From Tribonema minus (taxonomy: Eukaryota > Sar > Xanthophyceae > Tribonematales > Tribonemataceae), in contig JAFCMP010000522.1 of assembly GCA_017506865.1 (NCBI GenBank), positions 558,001 through 622,000 of the forward strand: a stretch of DNA of 64,000 nucleotides, read 5' to 3'. The notes beneath the pieces were generated by a model that ran no database searches, was not told the DNA's origin, and saw only the letters and a program-made list of their open reading frames with translations. Of the stretch, positions 1 to 10,830 are shown piece by piece. Positions within the stretch are counted from its first letter, which is position 1, and every line of letters starts with the position of its first letter. A program made the translations under genes and the position numbers.

Positions 1-1
1 A

Positions 2-170
2 GATAACCGCACGGAGCCTGCGGAGGATGAAGAGGATGACAATCATGGACCGGTGGAGCTCCAATGGCGCTGGTATCGTCACGTGCAGTGCACCGTTGGC
101 GGCGTTGGCGCCGCTGTGAGAGGAGACCTGCTTCTTCTCCAGGGGCTTATTGATGACCTGCACAATAGGA
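2..170 (+). CDS. Exon of an unknown gene cut by the left edge
   Basis: An open frame enters from the window edge (frame starting at base 2) with an acidic run (EPAEDEEDD) followed by about 45 residues of ordinary composition ending IDDLHNR. It runs into a good donor, AG followed by GTGGGT, near base 171, so I read it as the 3' part of an exon. The frame stays open to about 260, but that tail looks like intron. No domain is recognised and no following exon could be placed with confidence in the next kilobase. It could also be the acidic end of a mobile-element protein. Confidence 0.4.
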
Positions 171-172
171 GG

Positions 173-1135
173 TGGGTTCGTTTGGCTTGTGTAATCATTT
201 TATGCTGTAAGGTACATTTTGTCACTGTGCCTGCAGGCCGCATGATACTCTGGTGCTATTAACACACACGGCATGTGCAACACTGCAAAGCGCGTCTAGT
301 ACATTACTACAGTTCAGGTGCATCTGATGCACGCAAAAGTCAGTCTGGTAGGCTGTGGTGGTATCATTGTGTCACAAGCCAGCGTTACAGGGGCAGATGA
401 TCATGTATCAAAAGGGTGTACATCCTGCAATGTTATACTATGACAGCAGCGCTGCAAAGCTTGTACGGTCGCACATATGATACAATGAGAGTCATGCTGT
501 ACAAAGCGCTGAACTTAGACTGTCAGATGCTCATATGTCTAGAGATGGAACCGTGTATATGGTAGACTACCGTGCGCGTGAGGTGCTCATATATCAAGAG
601 ATTTTACTGCACACAACCTTGTCAGGCACATTGCGCTGAACGCCACTTATCTCTTCAACATGCAAGCTATTGCTGAGTGCGTAGGTGCAAGCACGATCAG
701 TTCTGCATCGGTGGCAGTGCATGTGACTGTGTTCATGATGGTGTACACATGCGTGACTTTGTGTATGGCTGGTCGCTGTTGAAGTTCAGAGCAATCATTG
801 TGTATGGTATACTTAGTCACCTGCCATATGCAGCTGCGTGTTCATGGGCTTTCAGCGCCCCTTGTACGTCCTTATATACGGGTTATACGCCGATATATAC
901 GCATATACGTTAACATTATACGGTGTACGGATATAAGAGTAGCGTCAGGCCAATGCGGCCAACATGCAGAGTAGCGTCAGGCCAACACGGCCAACGCGGA
1001 GAGTGGGGCGCTGGAGCGCCGGGGCGCGCAGTCGGAGTGCAGCTGGCGGTCGTGGCCGTGAGCAGCCCGGCCTTAAGCGGTTCGGCCTGGGCTACTGGTA
1101 GTTCGAGGTCAGATCTCTATAATAGGCAGCAATGG
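173..1135. other. Stretch without recognisable genes
   Basis: No convincing gene is seen. The stretch may be intron of the gene entering from the left. Around 880-925 it is rich in TATACG-type alternating steps, and at 940-1000 a 27-bp unit containing GTAGCGTCAGGCCAA occurs twice. The short frames here have no recognisable domain and no supporting splice signals. Confidence 0.4.
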
Positions 1136-1139
1136 ATCT

Positions 1140-1545
1140 GCCGTAGCACCACGCCAGTGCGCGAAGTGCTGCACTGAGAATGCACGGCACGTTGTGCGGT
1201 GCGTGCGAAACCGTCCGCAGAACCACCTGCAGTGCGCCAAGTGCTGCGCTGAAGAATTGAATGCGCGGCTGCCGTACACGCCACACGCGAGGAACCATCC
1301 GCAGCGTGCGCGAAGCAGGTTTTGAGGTCGCGGCGCGCTCCGAAGTGCCAGTGCGCAAAATGCTGCTCTGAAAATGCGCGGCACGCGCGGAGCATGCGGA
1401 ACCGTCCGCATTGCGCGATGTGCTGCGCTGAAAATGTGCGGTGCACACACAGGCGCGGTCCGCACAGCGCGAATGGGACCGTTTGCAGTGCGCGCGGAAC
1501 TGTCTTAAGCGCATGCCAGGGAACCATCTGCATCGGATGCAACAA
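1140..1545. repeat. GC-rich degenerate minisatellite
   Basis: A motif of about 75-115 bp recurs at least four times. Its core reads AAGTGCTGCGCTGAAAATGC, followed 30-70 bp later by GGAACCGTCCGCA. Cores lie near 1160, 1236, 1354 and 1417; the second motif lies near 1205, 1287, 1399, 1485 and 1520. The repeat keeps several frames open on both strands for 300-500 bp, which explains the long overlapping ORFs here without any need for a gene. Confidence 0.65.
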
Positions 1546-1620
1546 TCCCTTCCCCCTCCTGGGATGGTGCCATCCTCCGAGCACATGGGCTACCAAGGAA
1601 CCGCGTTTGCGCAAAACGCG

Positions 1621-2543
1621 CTAATGCAAGTCGGGGGGTCTCCGCCAAAGATAGCGCCATGGCGGCGCCAGTGTCTCATGCTGCGGCGCACTGCTCCGTA
1701 GCAGTGCTATTGCTGACTGCGCCAAAGTCGCATCCGCTCGTTGCACAGACTGTGAGGGATGATGACTGCTGTGCGGTGGCTGCCTGTGGCGCTCGTACTT
1801 GAGACGACCTGTCCCGTACACCGCCACCTGGAGTTGGGCTCTCAGGCTGACGTCGCTGGTTTCGCGTTCGGCGAGCTGACCGCGCTCCTCGGCGCCGTCA
1901 CACCTGTTTAGGGCGTGAATGTAAGCTGCCTCCAATGCGGTAAGCCTGTCCTTAATTCTGTGTAGCTGCTCCGTCGGCGCTGCGGCTGTGGCTGCAGCCT
2001 GTAGGTGCCCTTTCCCCCCCTTCCAAAACAGCGGTCCGGGAGCTGCCGTGTTCGCGAGTAACGCGCTGTGCAGTGTGGGACTGATGCTGTGTCCGATGGA
2101 GGTGCTAGCGTTTAATAAGCAATGGCGCATGGGGTTTGATCGTGTTCATGCCTGGATGGAGCTGCATGCGAGTCCCCCCACTGCGCCAGCTCGTTCACCA
2201 TGAGCTCTGCCAAGAGGTTAGACGCACGCCAAGGGGCCCCTCTTAGATTGACAGCAGCTGAGTCCTGGAGTGGAGAGTCGTTGGCCTCAGTGCCGACCAG
2301 TTCTGTGCCAGCTGGCCTGTCGGCAGAAGTTGTTACGTGGCTGCCACACCCTGGTGCGCTCCCTCCTAGAAGCGGGTCTGCGGCTTTTGCAGATTTGGTG
2401 CTGGACAGAGCAAACTCCTGCTGCTGCGCCTGCTGATGCTCCCTGGCGACGCGAACGCCACTAGGAGCAGGCTTAGGAAGCCTATCGAGGAGCTTGTTGC
2501 TGGTGCGATTATCCTGCTCCTGACCTGCTGGGTGCATGACCAT
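1621..2543 (-). other. Possible coding region, unknown
   Basis: Two overlapping minus-strand frames (2543-2112 and 2130-1621) have coding-like composition. The first is rich in Gln, Ala, Ser and Pro. The second holds a short helical, coiled-coil-like stretch (RIKDRLTALEAAYIHALNR). The frame changes between them, so they may be two exons of one gene or decayed coding sequence. I recognise no family. The + strand frames over the same bases look like shadows. Confidence 0.25.
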
Positions 2544-2639
2544 ATGGATGTGCTGGTGCCACCAGCACAGTCGAGGTCCGCTCGAGGTATCGAAACCAAC
2601 TATGTGCTCTTGCTAGCCAGGAGCGAGTAGAGCCACCAA

Positions 2640-3080
2640 AGGACGGGTTGACTGAGAAGGCCACAGCAGACCACTCAAGAAGCAGCCGCTTCCTAGTGCT
2701 AGTCGGGTGTGTTGCCCTGCTGCTGCCTCAGAGTGGGCAACTTGAAGCCAGCACAAAGAAACAAAGCCTGAAACTGACTGTTACTCCCTGTGCTCATCAG
2801 CGTTGGAATTTCCCCCGCATTCCAACGCCCAGTGCTCAGCAGGTGGTCTGTAGACAACTTTTGCTGTCAACGAAACAGATCATCGTCACCACAGTGGCCA
2901 GAGCCACCACACAACGGCATGCTATGAGGAGCAGAGCTGCTACAGTCAGTACTATGATGAAAACGCGACCTCCATCAACGATTTTCACATGACCATCACA
3001 AGGCTAATCAGGCAGCACTTTTGATGGCTACTGGTGGCCGACCATTCTGCAAAGTTTGAGCGTGATGCACAGTTGTGTAC
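2640..3080. other. Unassigned stretch
   Basis: No gene is recognised. A plus-strand frame (2648-2992) begins with a hydrophobic run that could mimic a signal peptide, but the rest is basic and low in information. A second plus-strand frame ending near 3022 is rich in His, Tyr and Asp and could equally be coding. Neither can be chosen from sequence alone. Confidence 0.2.
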
Positions 3081-3084
3081 ATAG

Positions 3085-3205
3085 TACATGAAGTATCATC
3101 TGACAAGCATCATACACACATGTACCAAGGTCACAGATCCTCCATGCTTCCCACGCTAACAAACGGCCTCCCTCGCTGTCTGGTTCGTGAATATGAGTAC
3201 TGTGT
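3085..3205 (+). repeat. Short interspersed repeat, copy A
   Basis: This copy shares the blocks ACGGCCTCCCTCGC and GAATATGAGTAC, in the same order and spacing, with the much clearer copy at 27428-27576, and shares the first block with an inverted copy at 4425-4565. It is diverged outside these blocks. The family is taken as SINE-like because of the long target duplication seen at the 27.4-kb copy. Confidence 0.5.
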
Positions 3206-3299
3206 TCACCTTGCAATAGGAGTCACGCGTGTGTCGTTTGTTGGGGAGCCAAGAAGGATGCTTCCAAGCACATGAAGCACATGAACATTGTGCTTCGTT

Positions 3300-3765
3300 T
3301 TGGTGCATTTTGTTGAGGACGAAGAAAACGGAGGAGGGGGGAGGGAGAGGGGGAGGGGGGGAAGGCATGTGCGGCAGCACATGCTTAACGTCAGTGGCAA
3401 ACAGTGCCCCCGTGCACGTTGAGTTCCAGGCCCCATGCCCAAAAGAGTTGCTGCCAGCAGCACAAGAGGGAGAAGGGCCACTATGCCAAATTTGACGTCC
3501 AGGACTGCTATACCCTTGCCACTGTAGCAACCAGGTCCTTCGGATGCTCAGGACATGAAGCAAGAGGGGTCGTGCGGCAGATGACAGTAGCGTATGCAGA
3601 TCGCAACTTCACAGGCAAGAACGACGGGGCATGTTTGAAGCCTCATGTCAAACCCTTCATCCGTGCCAGCTTCTCGACAGTGCTGCAGATGTCGGTCTCC
3701 AAAAGGGTTAGGCACTGTCTGGCGGCACGAGTGAAGGACACATTGTCGGTAGCTGACTGAGGGGT
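3300..3765 (+). other. G-rich tract, then possible coding remnant
   Basis: A G/A-rich tract at 3329-3366 is followed by a plus-strand frame, best between about 3480 and 3760. It reads like coding sequence: FDVQDCYTLATVATRSF, later KPFIRASFSTVLQMSVSKR, then a stop. It has no start codon with support, no recognised domain and no obvious splice sites. It may be an exon or a decayed mobile-element gene. Confidence 0.25.
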
Positions 3766-4424
3766 TTGTCAGTAGTGCTGAAGCAGGAGAGCCAGGGGGG
3801 ATACATTGGTTTTGTTCATGGCCAATGCATGCAGTTGACATCGTAGACTGCATTCGTGATGCAACCACACGGCCATATGCATGCATGCAACGGTTGCTAA
3901 TACATGAATGGAGCTGAGCTCCTGAAGCTCTCAAGGGCTGTTGAACCTGCTATGTAGAGCAGGCGCAGGATGCGGGTCCCGGACTGGAAAGAGCTGCTGC
4001 CGCGGATGCTATGTGCCCAAAAGAAAATGAGCAGCGCATTGCATATAGGTGGGAGAGGACTCAGGGGAGAGCGGAAGTGTGGCAGCAGGCAAGCTTGCGT
4101 GTGTGCAGCCTAGGCGAGGCCTGCGGTTAGGGCGCCGATCGGGGGTTCTCGTGCTTTCATGAGATGTGTTCTTCATGGTGTATTTCTGAGCGATGGGGGT
4201 GTGTGTGCAAAGGTTGTGCCTGGCTTGCAACTGCCTGCGTTTGCTTATATTGTCCAGACAGTGAGGAGCTCTCAGGAGGCCAGGAGTGAAGACGGGCTCT
4301 TTGAGAAAAACTGGTAGTATCAGACAGCTACTAGCTGTCAAGCACGTGCCTGTAGTTGTGACCCTAAGATTTGTCAAGCACATGCATGGTGTTGGATCCT
4401 GAGCGCATACTGACAAAAGTGGTT

Positions 4425-4565
4425 TGTATTACACCTGCTTTGTATCAGACCGCAATGCAAGGGAGGCCGGTTGTTTGTGTGATAACACGGGGAGTCTGCG
4501 GGCAACGCTTTTCAGACAGCGCCAAATTCAAGATGCGCCAACACTGGGCACGCTGTACAGCCTAG
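4425..4565 (-). repeat. Short interspersed repeat, copy B (inverted)
   Basis: Read on the minus strand, this stretch aligns over about 110 bases with the copy at 27428-27576. Shared blocks include CAACCGGCCTCCCT and CTGTCT. Read on the plus strand, both copies translate to a similar AREAGCLC peptide, which could mislead a protein search into calling a gene. Confidence 0.5.
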
Positions 4566-4864
4566 CATCTCCGCTCCCGCTGAAGTGGTACATCGAAAAC
4601 CTTGGCGATGAGGGGCACAAGCTGCTGGGGGCTATGGCGGAAGAGTGGGCGGCAAGGGAGGCAGCGCCCGGCTCAGCAAAGCCACGCGCGCTAAAGGGCA
4701 TTGGGGTATCGCGGATTAGAGCTGCGCTGTCAGCCTCATTGCAGATGGCACTGTCTGCCCGCGTGATGGGCCACATGGCTGCGACACGGCACGCAGGGGG
4801 ATACGGGGATTTTGTGGGGGAGGACCTTGGAGGAGGGGAGGAGCTAGACTGGAACGGACTGTAG
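4540..4864 (+). other. Possible C-terminal coding piece, unknown
   Basis: A plus-strand frame leaving the repeat encodes about 105 residues of coding-like sequence, ending in an acidic, glycine-rich tail (GEDLGGGEELDWNGL) before a stop at 4864. Its base composition is GC-richer than its flanks. No family is recognised and the start is not defined, because the upstream part of the frame lies in the interspersed repeat. It may be the last exon of a gene or an element remnant. Confidence 0.3.
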
Positions 4865-4919
4865 ATGTTATAGACAGAGATGATTCCTTACATATTGCAT
4901 ATTCTGCAATCGTAGTGAG

Positions 4920-5315
4920 CTGGTCAGGCCAAGGGGTTGTGGACCTACACATAATAATAAAAGTACATCGACATGCGCATTGTCAGCGTCAGCATCGAAA
5001 CCCGATTGCGTATGATTTCCAGGCTTCAAACAATATGATTTCAGCGCGCTGGCAGTACCCTGCAAGACCACCTTCAAGTTCAAATGCTCTTTTCGCTTTC
5101 TGAACTCCGACAGCCTGAGGCCTACAAGACAATGGGCCAACACGCTTGAGCTTTTCTGTGTCCATCTCCAGCAACTCGGCATCAATGGTGACCTTGTCAG
5201 ATGGCGGCCCTCATGGCGCCAGGTAGGTTTGCCACATATGCCATATCTACACGATGAAAAGAGTTGTACTTTTATTATTATGAGGCTTAGGTCCACAACC
5301 CCTTGGTCTCTCACC
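4920..5315. mobile_element. Inverted-repeat (MITE/foldback-like) element
   Basis: Arms of about 40-50 bp face each other. The left arm (about 4929-4967) begins CCAAGGGGTTGTGGACCTA and continues into CATAATAATAAAAGTAC; the complement of the right arm (about 5267-5306) repeats it almost exactly. About 300 bp lie between, including a coding-like minus-strand frame (5174-4989). Similarity runs weakly past both arm ends and no clean target duplication is visible, so the boundaries and the superfamily are open. Confidence 0.6.
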
Positions 5316-5699
5316 AGTGAACTCAAATCAACAGCTTCTTGAACCACATGCCATCACTCCTGGCATGTCAACACTTCCAACCATGCTGCACAAGAAGCTA
5401 CACTTCTGTCAGCCAGCTCCTCCCGCCAGACACTCCACAAGGCTACAGCTAAGCTGTCTCCCCACAACCAGACCCGCATTAAGGCCACCCAGCTCCATGA
5501 AGGCTCCATCCCAAAAATATATTGCAGGCAAGGGTCACCATCAAGGGCCCTGAACTGGGGTTTTTGGCTACCGACATGGACACAAGAGTTGTTTTACTAC
5601 TGTACATCTGCATTGAGGTATGATGCCCAGCACAAACTGTAAGTTCAAGATGAATGTAAAAGCAAATGTGCTACAAGCACAACTTGCTTGACATGGTTT

Positions 5700-6469
5700 T
5701 CAAGTGGCTAGTGTCACTGTGTGTTCCACAACACATTGCAGCCCGCCCTGGCTCAGCTCTACAAAAGGGGTTGTTAGGGGCGTACAGCTTCGCATGCGTC
5801 GCGTGTTATGCTCCATCAGGAAACCTTTGCTGACGTTCAGCTTCAGAAGCATGTCAGTCCTTGTGGTCCTCCCTGAGTGAGCCACACATACGGTGAGCTG
5901 CTTCGTGTAAACCCGATGCCAGCAGTCCATTTGGGTTAAAACCATGCCTGAACACATAGGTTGGAGCATTGCATTAACAACATCAGAAGCCTGCTGAGCA
6001 TCCCATCATGCCACCATGCCGGTTGTAGACAGTGAGGTGTGATGGCAGAAGGTGCGGAATACCACAAACGGCGGCCTCTGTATCATGGAATTCATGGAAC
6101 AGCGCATCACCGGTGGTTGTGCCGTTGCTCTTTTTGGTGTAGTTTGCTGCTGCCACTACATGCTCAGCACCGCATGGGGAGACCCTGCCCATGGTGTACC
6201 TGTGAGGTTTGTTGCACGCTATGTCTATGAAAGTTGCAACAACATGCACCGACAGGAGTGTTTGCCCTCAGAATTCAATTAAAGAGCTTGCAGTAAGCAG
6301 CTCGGCAAGCAGTTAGATCGCAGGACAGCAGGGGGTCGCCAGGCAACGGTTGGTCATCTTGGCGCACACTACTAGCGCAGCTTGTGCATGACTCCAAACC
6401 ATAATCAAAGGCCTGCAACGACCTCATCGGGGCTTTTGGTATTTTTGTTGTGCGCTGCTCTTGAACCAT
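5700..6469 (-). pseudogene. Minus-strand coding remnants, unknown
   Basis: Three successive minus-strand frames (6469-6275, 6249-5983, 5969-5700) all have coding-like composition, for example PHRYTMGRVSPCGAEHVV and HRVYTKQLTVCVAHSGR. They probably belong to one old gene that is either spliced or decayed. No domain is recognised. They lie just upstream of, and divergent from, the integrase, so they may belong to the same element. Confidence 0.3.
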
Positions 6470-6482
6470 ACTACTAGTAGTA
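6469..6482. promoter_or_regulatory. 14-bp perfect palindrome upstream of the integrase
   Basis: TACTACTAGTAGTA is fully self-complementary. It lies about 340 bp before the integrase start. A role as a binding site is only a possibility. Confidence 0.3.
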
Positions 6483-6816
6483 CCGTATCATGCTGTTGAG
6501 ATCGCAACTTCATGTGCAACATCAAAAACTGCAAACCGACTGCAACTGTTGCCATGGCCACCCTATGGCACCGCGGCTAATGCAACTCCTTCGACACCCC
6601 GTCATCCCCCTGCTAGGAAGTTCCCGTTGCCTCATTGCTAGCTCGCACTGGTACTCATGGCCTCACCCTCACAAATGACGGCATCTGCACAGCTGTGGAC
6701 AACCATGTACCACAGTCAGCTTCAGCAGACTTGCAGCTGTCCGCTGTTTACCCGCTTCATCAGCAGCCAAAATCTGACTTAAATAATGTTGATCTCAGTG
6801 TAGGAGACAGCAAGAG

Positions 6817-8082
6817 ATGGCGGATGCAATTGTGGCGAGAGCTCGTGAGCTTAGCTCTGACAAGCCATGCATCGATGCCAGCCAAATCCTCAAGGACTAC
6901 ACACTTGCTAGGTTCAAGTTCATGAACCATGAAGACATCATCCAGCGGTTTCCGTTTGCAGGTCTTGAGGTCGCAGATGGGATTGCCATGTACAAAAACA
7001 GAGTGATTGTTCAGCAGCCACTGGTGTTCGAAGTGTTGGAGGCAGAGTTCAAGGACTTGCCCAAATCGCTCGGAATTCGCCGGCTTCTCTCCTTTCTGCG
7101 CTCTAAGTATTGGGGCATCAGCGCATCGCAAGTTGCACGCTATTTGGCCACCCATGAGATACACCAGGAGTACAGGCACAGAAAGCGATCTCAAAGAGTA
7201 AAGCCATCAGTTGCAAGCGCACCCTATAAAGTGTTTGTATGTGATATGACTCAGATCAACCGCGCAGGACAGGCCAAGTATTTACTAGTGGTAGCAGACA
7301 TGTTCACAAAAATGATTTATGCGAAGGCGCTGACAAGAAAGTCAGGGCCCATGGTGGCAGCTGCAATGAGTTCAATACTTGCTGCGTTACCGGCTGGGGT
7401 GCGAGTGGGGTCCATTCGATCCGATAATGGCCGTGAGTTCACCGGGAAAGAATTCACAGCAGTGCGAGAAAGGCATGGGAGTATTAAGCAGGTGCTTTCC
7501 ACTGCAGCGAATCCTCTAAGCAACGGGCTTGCAGAAGTGTCCAACAAAACAATACTGACCATGCTGTTTTCAATTCTTGACAACAAGCACACGTCTGTGC
7601 AACAGGCGTTGGACACTGTCTTACAAGCGTACAACTCGAGTGTGCACAGCGCTACGGGCTACAGGCCACGAGACCTGATGGACCCTGATTGCCCTCCATC
7701 GATTCTCGAGTCCGTACAGAAGCGGCTCAAGGGTTTGGCCGCTAAAAGAGATGTGAATGAGAAGTTCAACCCCAAGCTGCAGCCTGGTGACTGCGTTCGC
7801 ATCGACCGGGTGGCACTAGATAATGACAAGAAGGCGCTGAAAAAGCTTGGCCAATGTAAATCAAGCCACGAAGCTGCATTCTCCAGAAAAACATACACTG
7901 TCAAGCTTGAGCATGCGGACTGCATGGTAGAACTGACCCAGTTTCCCAAGAGGCTATGGCTCCGAGGTGACTTGCTGAAGGTGAAGCTTGTAGAAGACCG
8001 CAAGACTTTTGTGACAGAGTGGCAGAGCGAAAATGAATGGGTCAAGAAAGTGGCGAGCAGGAAGGCAATGCAGAGCGTCTAA
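6817..8082 (+). CDS. rve (retroviral/Polinton-type) integrase, fossil element
   Basis: A single 421-residue frame that looks whole. The N-terminal 125 residues are helical and basic, like the region before the core of Polinton and Ginger integrases. The DDE core follows at about residues 135-255: VFVCDMTQI with the first Asp, YLLVVADMFTKM, RSDNGREF with the second Asp, and GLAEVSNKT with the Glu. The C-terminal part (LQPGDCVRI ... KRLWLRGDLLKV) resembles the small beta-barrel that follows the core in Polinton integrases. No reverse transcriptase, gag or capsid gene is seen next to it, so it is not a complete LTR element. Family knowledge points to Polinton or Polinton-like virus integrases; a Ginger-type transposase is the alternative. 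Confidence 0.82.
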   Translation: MADAIVARARELSSDKPCIDASQILKDYTLARFKFMNHEDIIQRFPFAGLEVADGIAMYKNRVIVQQPLVFEVLEAEFKDLPKSLGIRRLLSFLRSKYWGISASQVARYLATHEIHQEYRHRKRSQRVKPSVASAPYKVFVCDMTQINRAGQAKYLLVVADMFTKMIYAKALTRKSGPMVAAAMSSILAALPAGVRVGSIRSDNGREFTGKEFTAVRERHGSIKQVLSTAANPLSNGLAEVSNKTILTMLFSILDNKHTSVQQALDTVLQAYNSSVHSATGYRPRDLMDPDCPPSILESVQKRLKGLAAKRDVNEKFNPKLQPGDCVRIDRVALDNDKKALKKLGQCKSSHEAAFSRKTYTVKLEHADCMVELTQFPKRLWLRGDLLKVKLVEDRKTFVTEWQSENEWVKKVASRKAMQSV

Positions 8083-8344
8083 CAAAGGACACACAACACC
8101 TCTAGGACATGTTGATTTGTATTGTGGTCATTGCATATGATGTTGGCGATTGTGATGATGGCTTACTGTACGCAGCTGTCTGAGCAAACAAGTCCCACCA
8201 CCCCAACCAACATATTTCGCGTAATGGTCTGCACCTCCACAGTCCTTCAAGTGCTCTCAGCGACCTCAGCGTCTGGTGCACAGCTGTAAGCCCTTGCAAA
8301 AGGGGAGATGACCAGCTGTGGTTCTCTGAACACATGTACCCGTC

Positions 8345-8440
8345 AAAATTGACCACAGAGCACGTTGCAAGGAGCATTTCACAAAAAGCTTTTTGTGGAC
8401 ACTGGAACTAGCAAGTTGACCACTAAGCAAGTCGCAAGGG
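8345..8440. repeat. Palindrome and short tandem repeat between integrase and recombinase
   Basis: CACAAAAAGCTTTTTGTG at 8380-8397 is an 18-bp perfect palindrome. It is flanked by two diverged copies of a motif reading TTGACCAC, then AGCA, then GCAAGG (about 8349 and 8414). It lies in the gap between the integrase and the recombinase-like frame. Function unknown; it is neither a typical terminator nor a known promoter element. Confidence 0.5.
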
Positions 8441-8465
8441 GCACCAAAGTAACTGCAGGACGCTC

Positions 8466-10415
8466 ATGAGCCACACACCACAGATTCAGCGGTGTTTCAG
8501 CACAGAGGCACACACCAGGTGCTCCATCATATGCATTTGTGCAAACAGGCCGACACACTTGCCGTGTAAAGATTTGATGCTGATCCACCAGCTTTTCATA
8601 TTGCACACAAAAGTGAGACGGGCAGCTGATGAGACGCTGGTCAGTGACGGCAGCAAAAAGGGCATGCGCGTTGATGCATCACTGTGGCCCTTGCTGCATC
8701 GTTTTGTATGCATTTGCGGTGTACTTTGCAGCTGCTGTACAGATGCAGCTAGGGGCATGGTCAATGAGCCTGCGTTATTTTATTGGCCTGATGATGACAC
8801 CAAAAAGATGGCAGCTCTCACGCCAGCATTCCCAAAGCACCCTCAAGGTTGTGCAAGTCTATTGGGATATGTTCACAAGAGGGTTGAAAACGGGCTCGAC
8901 CCCAGTGATAAGGGCGCAATGCACAAGGCTGTAGAGGAATGGTATACCAGCCAAAGTGTCGCATACGACAAGTACAAAGCATTCATCTCGGAAGGCAATA
9001 CTGCAGCTGCAATGTTGCTCAAGGCATCCAATGGAGGCTGCATCATGAAGTACACTACGCTTGCCAACGTCATTTATTTGACAAGAGATGCCCTGCTTGT
9101 TGGTGACCCTCTTGTTGAGCACTTTGCTTGCCCCATCCCACAACAGCCAAAAAAGCTGCAGACAAGGATAGCGTTGAGGCCAAGCGGCAGATCGGCAAGT
9201 ACTGTCACAGCAACATTCACAGCACTCTAGAGTGGACTGTGGCAGTACTAGCTGCCCCGCAACTGGTCGCACCTGACCTGCTCGTGGTGGCTCTCATGGT
9301 CATTTCTGGACGCCGTCACAAGGAGATCGTTTGCCCTGGCCACCAATGGGCCAAGGTCGGCACACGTTGGCTGCAGGCGAATCTCTGCGTCAAAGGAAGC
9401 GCATTCAACAAGTCATGCAAAGGAAAAGTCAAAGAGGCAGATTCAAATGATGGCGTCAGGATGGCAGAGTTTGGGCTTCTCGAAATCAGTGAACACGTGG
9501 CGGAGAAGTTCGTGGCTCTGAAAGCACTCCGCACAGCGCTGTACGGCATAAATGCTGACATGGTTCTGAAAGCACTGGAGGTCGTGCGGCACGCTGTCAA
9601 AGGGGTTACTGACATTGAACGCCAGAACGCGAGAGATAGGTATGTCCGCGCCTTGTTGAAAGTTGCGCAACTAGCCGACCTCTTCAAAGGGTATAAGGCA
9701 CACTTTGGTCTTCGAAATTTGGGCGTGCACTTGTTCAGGTCTGTGTACCAGAAGGTCATAACCCTTGGTACAAACGACCAGACTGTTGCAACAGCAGCTG
9801 CGCTCAATCATGCGCCTGTGGACCACCCAGCCACAAATTACAACAAACCACCTCGGGGTGGCGTTTGACATTGTGGACCACGAGGACGGGCCGCGGTGCA
9901 GCACAAGTCCACAGTCTGATAACATCCCCTACGAAGTTCAGCAGGCATCAGCAGCATGCTTCACGGACGACAATGAGAATATTCGTCTATCAAACAGTGA
10001 AAAATGTGTCAACGCTGTGCACCCACCCCAGAAGGACCCAGCCACGGCAACAGCAGCTGTAGCAGCTGACTGCCCAGCACTACTGGAAGCTGCCTCTGAT
10101 GCTGGAGAGGAAACGTTGTACACGCCACTACAAGATCCCATGTCGGCAGCAACGCCTGAAAAGGCGTGCAAGCCTTCTGCACTGAAGTTGACAGAACACA
10201 CTGCGCAGTGTCTTGAGACCCTCGCAGAGGCAAGTGGCCCAACGATGATTGAAACGACCATGACAGCCAATGATGCTGACATACGACCTGCTGCACGTGA
10301 TGCATGCAATCCCTCAAAACGCCAGAAGATAATGTCAGTTGTAGACGGATTGGTCAGTGCTGGGTTTGATGTTGATACACGTCTCGACATACTGGCTAAG
10401 CTGCTCAGCACATGA
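8466..10415 (+). pseudogene. Telomere resolvase-type tyrosine recombinase, copy 1 (fossil)
   Basis: Coding sequence of one protein spread over more than one frame, with about two interruptions that may be introns or breaks. The middle part shows the recombinase signature: an arginine box in ALMVISGRRHKEIV, a second arginine box HLFRSVYQ, then a His and Tyr box LNHAPVDHPATNY. Order and spacing fit tyrosine recombinases and, in the Arg boxes, telomere resolvases (ResT, TelA, TelK family). Upstream is a helical N-terminal region. Downstream is a long polar extension ending VVDGLVSAGFDVDTRLDIL. It follows the integrase in the same orientation. A Crypton- or DIRS-type recombinase is the main alternative. 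Confidence 0.55.
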
Positions 10416-10429
10416 AGTGCTTTCAATAT

Positions 10430-10709
10430 ACACCACTGATATATGCTGCTCACATCTTGCTAACGCCGCTGCCGCTGCCAGTGATGCTGCATCCCTTGCT
10501 GACGCCACCAAGGGACTCAATAAGGCATCGAACCATTGACAGATTTTTCGTTGAAAAGGCACAATGCGATCATGTGCACCTATTGATGTAGTATCAGAGG
10601 AACTACCACAATTGTACACTCTAGGTGCATCAGGCAGTCGGAGGCTGACAATTCGTTGGCACGGGGGCACATTGCCAACAGCACCATGCACATACTGAGT
10701 TGACATCAT
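10430..10709 (-). other. Minus-strand coding-like piece
   Basis: A minus-strand frame with coding-like composition (RIVSLRLPDAPRVYNC, later QRKICQWFDALLSPLVASAR). It converges on the end of the plus-strand recombinase region. It may be the last part of the minus-strand recombinase gene or a separate small gene. No family is recognised. Confidence 0.3.
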
Positions 10710-10815
10710 CAGCCGTCCGTTTCCTACTGTTGGTGCCGGTCTGCCTCATTCTCTACTTACTGAGTTGGCATGATCAGCCTTCTGTTTCATAATAGTGGTG
10801 CCCATCTACCTAACG
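10685..10815. repeat. Two-copy tandem repeat, about 66 bp
   Basis: Two diverged copies begin TACTGAGTTG near 10692 and 10758, each running through ATCAGCC and TGGTG. Non-coding by appearance. Confidence 0.5.
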
Positions 10816-10830
10816 CTCTTCACAAGTGTG

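Noticed and set aside
1092-1614. Three overlapping minus-strand ORFs of 118-165 codons
   Set aside because: They exist because the minisatellite repeat keeps several frames open at once; the peptides only mirror the repeat.
6817-8082. Complete LTR retrotransposon around the integrase
   Set aside because: No reverse transcriptase, RNase H, protease or gag frame and no long direct repeats are visible on either side.
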